Positions 1 to 6,985 of a DNA stretch of 8,130 bases are shown here, in pieces. A program made the translations under genes and the position numbers. The DNA lies in contig JAJZEJ010000609.1 in the NCBI GenBank assembly GCA_021828635.1, positions 1 to 8,130 of the forward strand, written 5' to 3'. The notes beneath the pieces are model-generated. The model saw only the letters and a list, made by a program, of their open reading frames with translations. It was not told the origin of the DNA and did not search any database. This DNA comes from Chloroflexota bacterium (GTDB taxonomy: Bacteria; Chloroflexota; Ktedonobacteria; Ktedonobacterales; Ktedonobacteraceae). Each line of letters begins with the position of its first letter. Positions within the stretch are counted from its first letter, which is position 1.

Positions 1-7
1 ACCCAAA

Positions 8-2512
8 TTGGATGCCCGCCAAAAAAGCAAATATGAATGGCTCAATGATGCTGATCGTCATTATCAAGCTGGCAGATATGCCGAAGCAGTAGACGCCTGC
101 GACTGCGCACTGCAACTTGATCCCACATCTTCTACCGCCTACTATAATAAAGGTCGCGCCCTGGAAGCTATCGGCAGTTATCAGGAAGCACTCCTTGCGC
201 ATGAGCAATCCATTTCTTACGACCCAAAACATATCAACGCTTGGTATCGCAAAGAGCTGGTGTTACATCAACTGCAACGCTACGAAGAATCGCTCGTCGC
301 TTACGAACACGCTATTCGCCTGTCCCCACCAGTATCCCCACGCTCCGCCGCTATGCACTATAGCAAAGGTAACGCGCTTTTCCAGCTTAAACGCCATCAG
401 GAGGCGCTAGATGCCTATCAACAGGCTACCCAACTTAACCCTGAACTCGCTTTGGCCTATGAGGGTATCGGGAACGCCCTACGTGATCTGGGTAACAATG
501 AAGAGGCACTCGCAGCATATAACCATGCACTAAAACTTGATAAGAATAATGCCAACTGTTACGATAACCGTGGTATAGTTTTATGCCGTGTCCAATGCTA
601 TAGTAGCGCACTCAAAGATTTTCAGCAAGCCATTCGCTTCAACAATAACAACGCGCTTTTCTATTATCATAAAGGCAATGCCCTCTACAAACTTAAACAA
701 GAGAAAGAAAATAACCTGGATGACGCACTCAAGGCATTTGAACACGCCTTGAAGCTCGACCCTAACTGCCCCAAAGCGCACGAGGGACGGGGCAACGTTC
801 TACGTCATCTGGAACGCTATGAAGAGGCGCTCGAAGCATACAACCGTTCCTTGCAACTCAATCCTGATGCCATCTCAGCTTTTAATGAGAAGGGGCGCGT
901 CCTCACACTACTACAGCGCGATGAAGAGGCACTCGAAGCCTATGATTATGCCTTGAAGCTCAACTCACAGTGGGCAGTTATTCATATTGGATGTGGTAAG
1001 GCACTCTATAACCTATCCAGTCTGGAAGATGCGCTGCAATCCTATGAACTGGCTCTGCAACTGAGACCACATTCAGCTACTGCCAGCTTCGGAAAGGGAT
1101 GTTGCCTCTACAAACTTGAACAATTTGAAGAGGCATTAGTTGCGTTTGAACAGGCCGTACAATATAAAATCAATCATGCTGAGGCACATAATGGCAGAGG
1201 TGATGCACTGATAATGCTCAGGCGCAATGAAGAGGCACTTGAAGCTTATGAAACGGCTATTCATTACGCACGACGCACTGCACTGTTCCATGACAACTGT
1301 GGGCTAACCCTCTGGACACTTGGACGCTATCAGGAGGCATTGCAGGAACATGACAAAGCTATTCAAATCAACCCGGATAATGCTCTCTACCTCTCTCATC
1401 GTGGCAATGCACTCTGGAAGATGAACCGCTACCGAGAGGCACTGGACGAATATGAGCAAGCAATTCTTCTTGACGCAGAGTGCGTGGATGCCTACATCGG
1501 CTGCGGCAATGTACTACACGAGCAACATAAAGAAAAAGAAGCTCTGATGGCCTTTAACGAGGCACTACGTTTTGGCCTTAACGCCCACGCAAGCACAGGT
1601 AAAGGCAACACTCTCTACGCACTGGAACAGTATACGGAGGCACTCGACGCCTATGAGCAAGCATTAACACTCCTACCGACCTTAGTACTCGCCCACAGTG
1701 GGCGTGGTAACGCTCTTTATCAGCTAAAACGTTATGAAGAGGCACTAGCTGCTTACCAACAAGCTATCGCCCTCGATGCTAACTGTGCTGCCGCCTATAA
1801 CGGGCTAGGTGACATCCATCATGTCTTCGACAGAAAACAGGAAGCGTTGGAGGCATACGAGCAGGCCATTCGCTATAATGATAGCAATGCCACCTACCAC
1901 TACAATCGCGGAAAAATACTTTATGAACAGCAACACAATGAAGAGGCGCTGGCCTCCTATGAACACGCGGTATGCTTACATATAGATGATACCCACATCT
2001 ATTGCAGCATAGGAGATGTATTGTGGCGGCTCAACCGCAACAGCGACGCACTACAAGCCTATGAACAGGCGATTTTCTTAGCTCCAGATGATGCCGATGC
2101 ACATCACGGTAAAGGGAATACATTACGCGATCTGAATAATCATATTGAAGCTATCAGTGCCTATGATTGCGCTATCCAGTACAATCCGCACAAGGCCATT
2201 TACTTGATTGATAAAGGCATGGCTTTGAAGGCGCTCAAGCGATACAACGAGGCTCTTGAGGCATATAAGCAGGCTATTCAGTTAGAACCGGATAATGCTT
2301 ATGCACACAATAGTATCGGCAATTTCTTTCTCTACGATCTTGGGAGCTACCAAGAAGCCATTAAAGCTTATGACCAGGCTGTCACTCTTGATAAGCTTTC
2401 ACCCGTTTATCATCAGAACCGTGGCAATGCCTTAATATACCTGGGACGCAATAAACAGGCCAAGCAGGAGTTTCAACGCGCCCAAGAGCTTGGCTATCAA
2501 GCTCCTTCGTAG
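8..2512 (+). CDS. Tetratricopeptide (TPR) repeat protein, 24 repeats, probably 5'-truncated by the window
   Basis: TPR proteins are helical scaffolds for protein-protein interaction; no catalytic domain is visible, so the partner and role are unknown. After eight leading residues the whole visible 834 aa divides into 24 consecutive TPRs. Most are 34 aa, with small indels in repeat 3 (37 aa), repeat 4 (35), repeat 7 (39, a QEKENN insertion), repeat 15 (33), repeat 23 (35) and the last (35). The recurring core is A-Y-x-x-K/R-G-N-A-L-x-x-L-x-R-Y-E-E-A-L-x-A-Y-E-Q-A-I-x-L-x-P. There is no signal peptide or membrane segment. The only start in view is TTG at 8. The frame is open to base 2, no ribosome binding site can be seen and no in-frame ATG occurs until about residue 116, so the true start probably lies upstream. 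From recall, similar TPR arrays can follow a Ser/Thr kinase or another effector domain; the missing N-terminus could hold one. It converges on the ABC operon, and its stop lies in a palindrome. Confidence 0.93.
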   Translation: MDARQKSKYEWLNDADRHYQAGRYAEAVDACDCALQLDPTSSTAYYNKGRALEAIGSYQEALLAHEQSISYDPKHINAWYRKELVLHQLQRYEESLVAYEHAIRLSPPVSPRSAAMHYSKGNALFQLKRHQEALDAYQQATQLNPELALAYEGIGNALRDLGNNEEALAAYNHALKLDKNNANCYDNRGIVLCRVQCYSSALKDFQQAIRFNNNNALFYYHKGNALYKLKQEKENNLDDALKAFEHALKLDPNCPKAHEGRGNVLRHLERYEEALEAYNRSLQLNPDAISAFNEKGRVLTLLQRDEEALEAYDYALKLNSQWAVIHIGCGKALYNLSSLEDALQSYELALQLRPHSATASFGKGCCLYKLEQFEEALVAFEQAVQYKINHAEAHNGRGDALIMLRRNEEALEAYETAIHYARRTALFHDNCGLTLWTLGRYQEALQEHDKAIQINPDNALYLSHRGNALWKMNRYREALDEYEQAILLDAECVDAYIGCGNVLHEQHKEKEALMAFNEALRFGLNAHASTGKGNTLYALEQYTEALDAYEQALTLLPTLVLAHSGRGNALYQLKRYEEALAAYQQAIALDANCAAAYNGLGDIHHVFDRKQEALEAYEQAIRYNDSNATYHYNRGKILYEQQHNEEALASYEHAVCLHIDDTHIYCSIGDVLWRLNRNSDALQAYEQAIFLAPDDADAHHGKGNTLRDLNNHIEAISAYDCAIQYNPHKAIYLIDKGMALKALKRYNEALEAYKQAIQLEPDNAYAHNSIGNFFLYDLGSYQEAIKAYDQAVTLDKLSPVYHQNRGNALIYLGRNKQAKQEFQRAQELGYQAPS
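32..2512 (+). repeat. Tandem array of 24 TPR-coding units of about 102 bp
   Basis: The coding sequence repeats with a period of about 102 bp. The best-conserved segment at the DNA level is the helix-A/helix-B junction, with variants of gaagaggcactcgaagc near 820, 920, 1230, 1735 and 1940. Some non-adjacent units resemble each other more than their neighbours (HKGNALY then GRGNVLR; GKGNTLY then GRGNALY). This hints at duplication in blocks of two or three repeats, but I could not align all units quantitatively. Confidence 0.85.
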
Positions 2513-2539
2513 AGACGTGATTTATCACATCTCTACGAA
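2506..2539. repeat. 34-bp palindrome at the convergent gene ends (possible bidirectional terminator or dispersed repeat)
   Basis: The arms are TTCGTAGAGACGTGAT (2506-2521) and ATCACATCTCTACGAA (2524-2539), 16 bp with one mismatch around a TT centre. The mismatch is C.A in the plus-strand RNA but becomes a G.U wobble in the minus-strand RNA, so the hairpin is better in the ABC operon transcript. It contains the TAG of the TPR gene (2510-2512) and the TGA of the ATPase gene (2527-2525). Neither side has a U tract, so it is not a classical intrinsic terminator. It could still act as an mRNA 3'-end stabiliser. The GTAGAGACG...CGTCTCTAC style resembles, from memory, palindromic dispersed repeats of filamentous cyanobacteria. 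Confidence 0.8.
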
Positions 2540-3679
2540 CGGCATGCCTGGTGCATCAAACTCTTCCGCCTCGGCTATGTGTGCTAGCTCAATCTCTGCG
2601 GCATCGAGCAGAAGTACCCGGCAAGCCGAAGCGGGAAAGGTCACATAAACCTGTTGCCCAACTTCGTAGCCTTGCACCTGCTGGCCAGGGATGTCCGCCG
2701 TCAACAGGCCCAGACTGCTACGCACGTGGAAGCGGGTGAATGGCCCCAAGAAAGTACGTAGTTCGACCCGCCCACTAAGTGTGTTAAAGCGTCCGGCACG
2801 TTGCGTATCGGCTTCATCACTATGGTGAAGTGAGACCGCTTCAGGACGAATAACGAGCAGGATACGATTGCCTTTCTGCCGCTCTGGCATAGTCGGTACA
2901 GACAACACCATTTCACCGACACGACAGGTTCCCTCGGCTGGCGATTCGACTACAGCTCTAAACTGGTTGCTAGTACCAACAAAGGTGGCGGCAAAGATGG
3001 TGTGTGGATTGCTGTAAATCACTTCCGGGCGATCAAGCTGCTCAATATGACCTTTTGCCATCACGGCAATGCGATCAGAGATAGCCAGCGCCTCTTCCTG
3101 GTCGTGTGTCACGTAAATGGCTGTCATCTTGAGCTGCTGCTGAATACGCCGTATCTCGTTGCGCAAACTGACACGCACCTTTGCATCCAATGCTGACAGA
3201 GGCTCATCCAGCAACAACACTTTTGGCTCGATAGCCAGCGCACGTGCTAATGCGATACGTTGCTGCTGACCACCCGAAAGCTGATGTGGATAGCGCCGTC
3301 CGGCATCGGCCAGACCAACCAGTTCCAGCAATTCGGCACAACGCTTTTTCACTTGCTCTCTTGGCTCGCGCTTGATCTCCATACCAAAGGCGATATTCTG
3401 CTCGGCGGTCAGATGCGGAAAGAGTGCATAAGATTGGAAGACCATCCCCATCGGGCGCTTATTGGCTGGGCGATTGGTAATTTCCTCATCTTCCAACAAG
3501 ATACGTCCTTCACTTGGTAGCTCAAAGCCTGCGATCATACGCAAAATGGTTGTTTTGCCACAGCCGCTCGGTCCCAGCAAGGTCAGAAACTCACCGTGAT
3601 TAATCTCAAGTGACACATGATCGACGGCTGTTACTTGGCCGAAATATTTGGTGAGACTCTCTATTGCTAAAAATGCCAT
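2525..3679 (-). CDS. ABC transporter ATP-binding protein, PotA/FbpC/PhnT-like, with C-terminal TOBE region
   Basis: This is the ATPase subunit that powers import through the two permeases encoded upstream; it would sit on the cytoplasmic membrane face. From the ATG at 3679 it is 384 aa. All ABC motifs are intact: Walker A GPSGCGKT (36-43), Q-loop Gln82 in VFQSYALFPH, signature LSGGQ (134-138), Walker B VLLLDE (154-159), D-loop SALD (162-165) and H-loop His192. The stretch RPANKRPMGMVFQSYALFPHL is characteristic of the spermidine, Fe3+ and 2-aminoethylphosphonate importer ATPases. Residues from about 235 form the regulatory TOBE-like region (VIRPEAVSL near 300). An open frame continues upstream to 3745, but the ATG at 3679 has AAGGAG 9 nt ahead and the usual family N-terminus, whereas the longer form would overlap the permease gene. 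The gap to the permease stop is 16 nt. The last four residues (FVEM) and stop are encoded inside the palindrome at 2506-2539. Confidence 0.95.
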   Translation of the reverse strand: MAFLAIESLTKYFGQVTAVDHVSLEINHGEFLTLLGPSGCGKTTILRMIAGFELPSEGRILLEDEEITNRPANKRPMGMVFQSYALFPHLTAEQNIAFGMEIKREPREQVKKRCAELLELVGLADAGRRYPHQLSGGQQQRIALARALAIEPKVLLLDEPLSALDAKVRVSLRNEIRRIQQQLKMTAIYVTHDQEEALAISDRIAVMAKGHIEQLDRPEVIYSNPHTIFAATFVGTSNQFRAVVESPAEGTCRVGEMVLSVPTMPERQKGNRILLVIRPEAVSLHHSDEADTQRAGRFNTLSGRVELRTFLGPFTRFHVRSSLGLLTADIPGQQVQGYEVGQQVYVTFPASACRVLLLDAAEIELAHIAEAEEFDAPGMPFVEM

Positions 3680-3688
3680 ACGTGTAAG

Positions 3689-3694
3689 CTCCTT
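3689..3694 (-). promoter_or_regulatory. Ribosome binding site AAGGAG fixing the ATPase start
   Basis: On the minus strand AAGGAG lies 9 nt before the ATG at 3679, in the 16-nt gap after the permease B stop codon. This supports the 384-aa start over the longer frame beginning at 3745. Confidence 0.85.
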
Positions 3695-3695
3695 G

Positions 3696-4586
3696 TTAGC
3701 GTGTTGCCGCGATTTCAATCTGCTGGCCGGGTCTACGGCGCACAAGCAGAATAATACCCAGGACGCAGAGTAGCGTCAGCATAAAGCTCAAAATGGATAG
3801 AGACGCAGCTTTGTGGGCATCGCTCTGCCCGACTCCATTCAGGTAGATCGGGAAGGTAAAGATACCAAATAGCGAGGCCAGTGTGAACTCGCCCATCGCG
3901 GTCGAGAAGGTCAGCAACGCGCCACTGATGACACCGGGCCAGATATTGGGCATAATCACACGCAGAAAGGTTCGCCACCAACCACTACCCAGGCTATAGG
4001 CCGCTTCTGTCAACACTATCGTATTGATTGCACGCATACTATTGTCTATCGGGCGATAGACGTAGGGTAATGCGACGATAACATATGCGCATACCAGTAG
4101 CTGCGGCGTATTGACGATATTGAACGGATTATTGCTCAAGATGGGTACCAGCCCCAACGATAACACATTGATGAACATATTGGAGCTGCCGTAGACCTCA
4201 AGCAGGCCCAACGACATAATAATTGGCGGCACCGCGAAGGGTACAAGGGAGAGAATATCCAGTAGGAGACGCAACCTGGGCAGACGGAGTTGTACCCAAT
4301 AGACGGTTGGCGTAATCAAGGCAATTGATAGCACCGTCGTCGCCAGCGCCAATTCCAGTGAAAGCAGCAGCGTCTGACCGAAATTTTTATCGGTGAAAAT
4401 CTCTTGATAACTATGAAAATCCAGGCCATTATTGCCTTGCAAGCCAAAAACCAGCGTTGCCACCAATGGTACCAGCAGGTAGATAGCCACCAGCAGCAGA
4501 AACAGGACATCCAGGCTGAAAACGAACGAACGTCCCCGACTTTTCTGTTGCACAGTACCAGCCCTCATAGCACTCATACGGCTCAC
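3696..4586 (-). CDS. ABC transporter permease B (PotC/PhnV-like, binding-protein-dependent transport inner membrane component)
   Basis: This is the second membrane subunit of the importer, 296 aa. About six hydrophobic segments are visible, roughly at residues 25-48, 72-95, 108-130, 160-178, 215-240 and 262-284. The cytoplasmic EAA loop that docks on the ATPase reads EAAYSLGSGWWRTFLRVIMP (194-213), matching EAA-x3-G-x9-I-x-x-P. The annotated start is GTG at 4586, directly after the TAA of permease A (TAAGTG), with AAGGA 6 nt upstream. ATG codons at 4577 and 4568 are alternatives, the first lying 12 nt from the same AAGGAAGG. The choice changes only the first few residues. Termination and reinitiation of the same ribosomes is likely. 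The C-terminus is basic (LLVRRRPGQQ), as expected for a cytoplasmic tail. The substrate cannot be read from this subunit. Confidence 0.92.
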   Translation of the reverse strand: MSRMSAMRAGTVQQKSRGRSFVFSLDVLFLLLVAIYLLVPLVATLVFGLQGNNGLDFHSYQEIFTDKNFGQTLLLSLELALATTVLSIALITPTVYWVQLRLPRLRLLLDILSLVPFAVPPIIMSLGLLEVYGSSNMFINVLSLGLVPILSNNPFNIVNTPQLLVCAYVIVALPYVYRPIDNSMRAINTIVLTEAAYSLGSGWWRTFLRVIMPNIWPGVISGALLTFSTAMGEFTLASLFGIFTFPIYLNGVGQSDAHKAASLSILSFMLTLLCVLGIILLVRRRPGQQIEIAATR

Positions 4587-5528
4587 TTACCTTCCTTGCC
4601 AGACGCTCACACGCCGCAGCATGGTCGTATAGATCATCACAGCGGCGAACAACACAATAATCATGCCAACGGCCAGTGCATTGCCCAGCCCCACATCAAT
4701 ACCCACATTGCCCGCGACGACAAAGCTAATCAGAATTGGCACAATATTGATATTGCCTTGTGCCAGCGCATAGGCTGTGGCATAAGCTCCAAAGGCATTA
4801 GCAAAGAGCAATAGAGTGGCGGCAATTAACGAGGGCAACAATACAGGTAGAGCGATGCGTCGCCAGTAGGTAACGCCGGAGGCACCCAGGTTGGTCGCAG
4901 CTTCGCGCCACTCTGGTCGTAACACCGCCAATGCAGGTACTGAAACCAGAATCATGAGTGGCAACTGGAAATAGAGATAGACCAGCACCAGCCCCCAGAA
5001 GGTATAGATGCTAAAGCCCATATTATAGAGATTGAGGTGCAACGCATTTTTCAAAAAAACCGTCACGAAGCCCGTGACACCCAACGTCGAGATAAAGGCA
5101 AAGGCTAGTGGCACGCCTGCGAAGTTCGCCGCAATACTTGAGAAACCAATCAGGAAATTGCGTAGCCAATTGGAACGCAACCGATAGACACCATACGCCG
5201 CGAAAAAGCCGATGATCGCTCCAAGCAGTCCGGTCACGAGCGACAACGAGATACTGGTTTGAAAGGCATGAATATTGCTCGGTACCGAGAGCAGTCGTTG
5301 GTAGTTGTTGAGCGTTGCCGCATTGGTATTGCTATCAACAAAACTGCCCTCAATAATGATAATGGCAGGTAGAATTTCAAAGAGCAGGCAGAAGAGCAAA
5401 AAAGGCACCAGCCCCAACCAACTAGTCAGCGTATAGCTCCAACGTATTCCCCCTGGTCGCCCACTCTTCGCCCGCGTGGTTACAATATTTGGAGACGCGG
5501 CCTCATCTCCGGTCGCGGGAAGTTGCAT
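4587..5528 (-). CDS. ABC transporter permease A (PotB/PhnU-like inner membrane component)
   Basis: This is the first membrane subunit, 313 aa. A polar N-terminal tail of about 33 residues precedes the first hydrophobic helix (about 36-59). Further segments lie near 92-115, 131-149, 173-198, 233-258 and 278-302. The EAA loop EAATNLGASGVTYWRRIALP (209-228) matches the family consensus and marks the ATPase contact. The start is ATG at 5528 with AGGAGAG 7 nt upstream on the minus strand. It abuts permease B with no gap, consistent with translational coupling and a stoichiometric heterodimer. The stretch AFAFISTLGVTGFVTVFLKN followed by LVYLYFQLPLMILV is typical of the permease family shared by Fe3+, polyamine and 2-aminoethylphosphonate importers. 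The sequence alone does not choose between these substrates. Confidence 0.93.
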   Translation of the reverse strand: MQLPATGDEAASPNIVTTRAKSGRPGGIRWSYTLTSWLGLVPFLLFCLLFEILPAIIIIEGSFVDSNTNAATLNNYQRLLSVPSNIHAFQTSISLSLVTGLLGAIIGFFAAYGVYRLRSNWLRNFLIGFSSIAANFAGVPLAFAFISTLGVTGFVTVFLKNALHLNLYNMGFSIYTFWGLVLVYLYFQLPLMILVSVPALAVLRPEWREAATNLGASGVTYWRRIALPVLLPSLIAATLLLFANAFGAYATAYALAQGNINIVPILISFVVAGNVGIDVGLGNALAVGMIIVLFAAVMIYTTMLRRVSVWQGR

Positions 5529-5555
5529 AAATATTCTCTCCTACATAGGGATAGA

Positions 5556-5586
5556 GACCGATACAACGAAACATGTTGTATCGGTC
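5556..5586 (-). promoter_or_regulatory. Intra-operon hairpin between the binding-protein and permease A genes
   Basis: The perfect 12-bp arms GACCGATACAAC (5556-5567) and GTTGTATCGGTC (5575-5586) enclose a 7-nt loop. It begins 17 nt beyond the binding-protein stop codon in the direction of transcription. No strong U run follows, so full termination is unlikely. By analogy with malE-malF, such a hairpin can protect the upstream message or reduce read-through, giving many binding-protein copies per permease. That role is inferred. Confidence 0.75.
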
Positions 5587-5602
5587 CTTTGCCATGTTGT
5601 TT

Positions 5603-6790
5603 CTACTGGCCCAGCACCTGGGAGGCCCAGTTCTGGTTAACAGCATTCACCGCATTCGCCAACTGAGTAGGATCAGTGACGAACTTGACGTTGGCATACT
5701 GTTCCGCATTCGGCAACTTAGCCGCCAGAGCGGCAGGAATCTTGTTGGCCGCGACCAGCGCCTGATAGCGTGCGGGGTGAGCATAGCCCTTGAGGTAGTC
5801 GAGCTGACCAGCATCCGAGAAGATATACTCAATCCAGAGACGCGCGGCATAAGGATCGGGGGCCGTCTTGTTGACGATGGACACATAGGGACCGGCAATA
5901 GAACCATCGGACGGAATCAGCACTTTAAGGTTTGGCTTACCCGCCAGCGAGTCGCGGAAGCCCAGACCCAAATAGTCCCACATGATCGCAATTGCTACCT
6001 CACCCTTTGTGATGTTCGCCAAGCTGGAACGCGCGGAGCTGAAGTTGCCTTTTTTCTTCAACTGCGCAAAATAGTCGATGCCAGGCTGAATATCTGTCGT
6101 GCTACCACTCACGGCCAAAGCCGCAGAGTAGACCGCATTCAGGGCATCAGTGGCCTGACGAGGATCGCCATCGATGCCAACCATGTTCTTGTAGCTGCCA
6201 GAGAGCAGTTCCTTGAAGGTGGTAGGCGGATTCTTCACCAGATCGGTATTGATGATGAACGCTTGTGTACCCCAATACTCTGTACACCAATAGCCGTTAG
6301 GGTCTTTGAGGTTGCTTGGAACATCAGCCCACTGCGAATGGATATAGGGGGTAATCAGTCCCTCTTTGATGGCTACCGGGCCAAAGGAGAAGCCGACATC
6401 ACCGATATCACCATGCGGATGATGAATAGAATTCTTGAAGACTTCCAACTCCTGCGCCGACGAGTACTCGGCCTCGGCCTGATAAGAGACGGGTACATAG
6501 AGTGACGAATAGCCAGCCAGAATCTCCTTGTAGTTGGCCCACTCTGGCGGAATGCCAATTGCTTGCAACTTGCCTTCCTTCTTGGCATTCGTGATAAGGG
6601 TCTGCATCGGGATCGGCCCTTTGAGATTATTAACATTGGTGGCACTGCCGCCACTACTAGCATTGCTACCGCACGCCTCAAGGAAGGCAGTCAGGGCGAC
6701 GGTTGAAATACCTAGAGCGCCAGTCTGTTTGAGAAAACGACGACGACTCTGGGATGCAAAGACATCCTCGAAGCGATACTGCTTGGTCAT
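5603..6790 (-). CDS. Extracellular solute-binding lipoprotein of the ABC importer (family 1, AfuA/PotD/PhnS-like)
   Basis: This is the extracytoplasmic receptor that delivers substrate to the two permeases; 395 aa from the ATG at 6790. The leader contains a textbook twin-arginine motif, SRRRFLK (15-21), then the hydrophobic stretch ALGISTVALTAFLEAC with Cys40 as probable lipidation site, and a Gly/Ser/Asn-rich linker. The mature part has the bilobal family-1 look (WGTQAFIINTDLVKNPPTTFKELL near 190; KGEVAIAIMWDY near 270; AARLWIEYIFSDAGQ near 325). No adjacent Tyr-Tyr pair, typical of the FbpA/FutA ferric-binding proteins, is present, which argues against iron. The start at 6790 has GAGAGG 10 nt upstream and puts the Arg pair close to the N-terminus; the longer frame from 6856 adds 22 residues and is less likely. 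As the first gene of the operon it lies downstream of a Pho-box-like array, so a phosphonate or organophosphate cargo is my best guess, unproven. Confidence 0.9.
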   Translation of the reverse strand: MTKQYRFEDVFASQSRRRFLKQTGALGISTVALTAFLEACGSNASSGGSATNVNNLKGPIPMQTLITNAKKEGKLQAIGIPPEWANYKEILAGYSSLYVPVSYQAEAEYSSAQELEVFKNSIHHPHGDIGDVGFSFGPVAIKEGLITPYIHSQWADVPSNLKDPNGYWCTEYWGTQAFIINTDLVKNPPTTFKELLSGSYKNMVGIDGDPRQATDALNAVYSAALAVSGSTTDIQPGIDYFAQLKKKGNFSSARSSLANITKGEVAIAIMWDYLGLGFRDSLAGKPNLKVLIPSDGSIAGPYVSIVNKTAPDPYAARLWIEYIFSDAGQLDYLKGYAHPARYQALVAANKIPAALAAKLPNAEQYANVKFVTDPTQLANAVNAVNQNWASQVLGQ

Positions 6791-6800
6791 AAAGGAAATA

Positions 6801-6806
6801 CCTCTC
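6801..6806 (-). promoter_or_regulatory. Ribosome binding site GAGAGG for the solute-binding protein
   Basis: GAGAGG on the minus strand lies 10 nt upstream of the ATG at 6790. It supports the shorter start and lies just below the predicted leader structure at 6818-6887. Confidence 0.65.
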
Positions 6807-6817
6807 AATAGTACACA

Positions 6818-6887
6818 GTTACGATCAACTCCGCCAACTATAAAGCTATACGCCATAGCGATAGAGTTGGAAACGAGTCATCGTAAC
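6818..6887 (-). promoter_or_regulatory. Nested stem structure in the operon leader, just upstream of the RBS
   Basis: The outer arms GTTACGAT (6818-6825) and ATCGTAAC (6880-6887) pair perfectly over 8 bp. Inside lies a second hairpin, with CCAACT (6834-6839) pairing to AGTTGG (6865-6870) and GCTAT (6845-6849) to ATAGC (6855-6859). These are separated by a symmetric 5-nt internal loop and capped by a 5-nt loop. The structure ends 11 nt before the GAGAGG ribosome binding site. It could tune translation or mRNA stability. No known riboswitch class is recognised. Confidence 0.45.
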
Positions 6888-6903
6888 AACCGCTATATCA
6901 TCG

Positions 6904-6915
6904 GGTAGAGCAGAG
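6904..6915. repeat. 12-bp direct repeat, copy 1 (GGTAGAGCAGAG)
   Basis: An exact copy occurs at 7173-7184, 269 bp away in the same intergenic region. Here a variant, GGTAGCAGAG, follows at 6915-6924. The meaning is unknown; it could be a remnant of a short duplication or a protein-binding site. Confidence 0.45.
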
Positions 6916-6921
6916 GTAGCA

Positions 6922-6950
6922 GAGATGCGCGGCATCTCATAAACGATGCC
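6922..6950 (-). promoter_or_regulatory. Mutually exclusive hairpin arms in the operon leader
   Basis: In transcript order three segments occur: GGCATC (6950-6945), GAGATGCC (6938-6931) and GCATCTC (6928-6922). The middle one can pair with the first (6 bp, 8-nt loop) or with the third (7 bp, GAGATGC/GCATCTC, 3-nt loop), but not with both. This is the simplest geometry of an alternative-structure switch. It may equally be coincidence, and no U-rich terminator follows. Confidence 0.35.
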
Positions 6951-6985
6951 TGCTTAGAGTGTAACGGCCAGAAGAAGAGCTAACA

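Noticed and set aside
2506..2539. Classical rho-independent terminator
   Set aside because: The stem is strong, but neither flank carries the T run required, so only a terminator-like or repeat role is claimed.
3680..3745. A longer N-terminus for the ATPase (ATG at 3745)
   Set aside because: The extra 22 residues match no family N-terminus and overlap the permease B coding region; AAGGAG directly precedes the ATG at 3679.
4404..4814. A plus-strand open frame of 136 codons over the permease junction
   Set aside because: Its His/Gln/Ser-rich composition without a domain is typical of a reversed membrane-protein gene; both permeases are clearly coded on the other strand.
5573..6505. A 310-codon open frame on the plus strand across the binding-protein gene
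   Set aside because: It is antisense to a convincing lipoprotein gene, has no recognisable domain and no good RBS. It arises from the codon usage of the real gene.
2525..6790. Annotation of the operon as a ferric iron importer (Fbp/Fut type)
   Set aside because: The ATPase and permeases fit that superfamily, but the binding protein has no adjacent Tyr pair and the promoter carries a Pho-box-like array rather than a palindromic Fur/DtxR-like site that I could see.
6791..6856. A longer N-terminus for the binding protein (ATG at 6856)
   Set aside because: It would place the twin-arginine motif near residue 38 behind a spurious extension and lacks a good RBS. The ATG at 6790 has GAGAGG at proper spacing.
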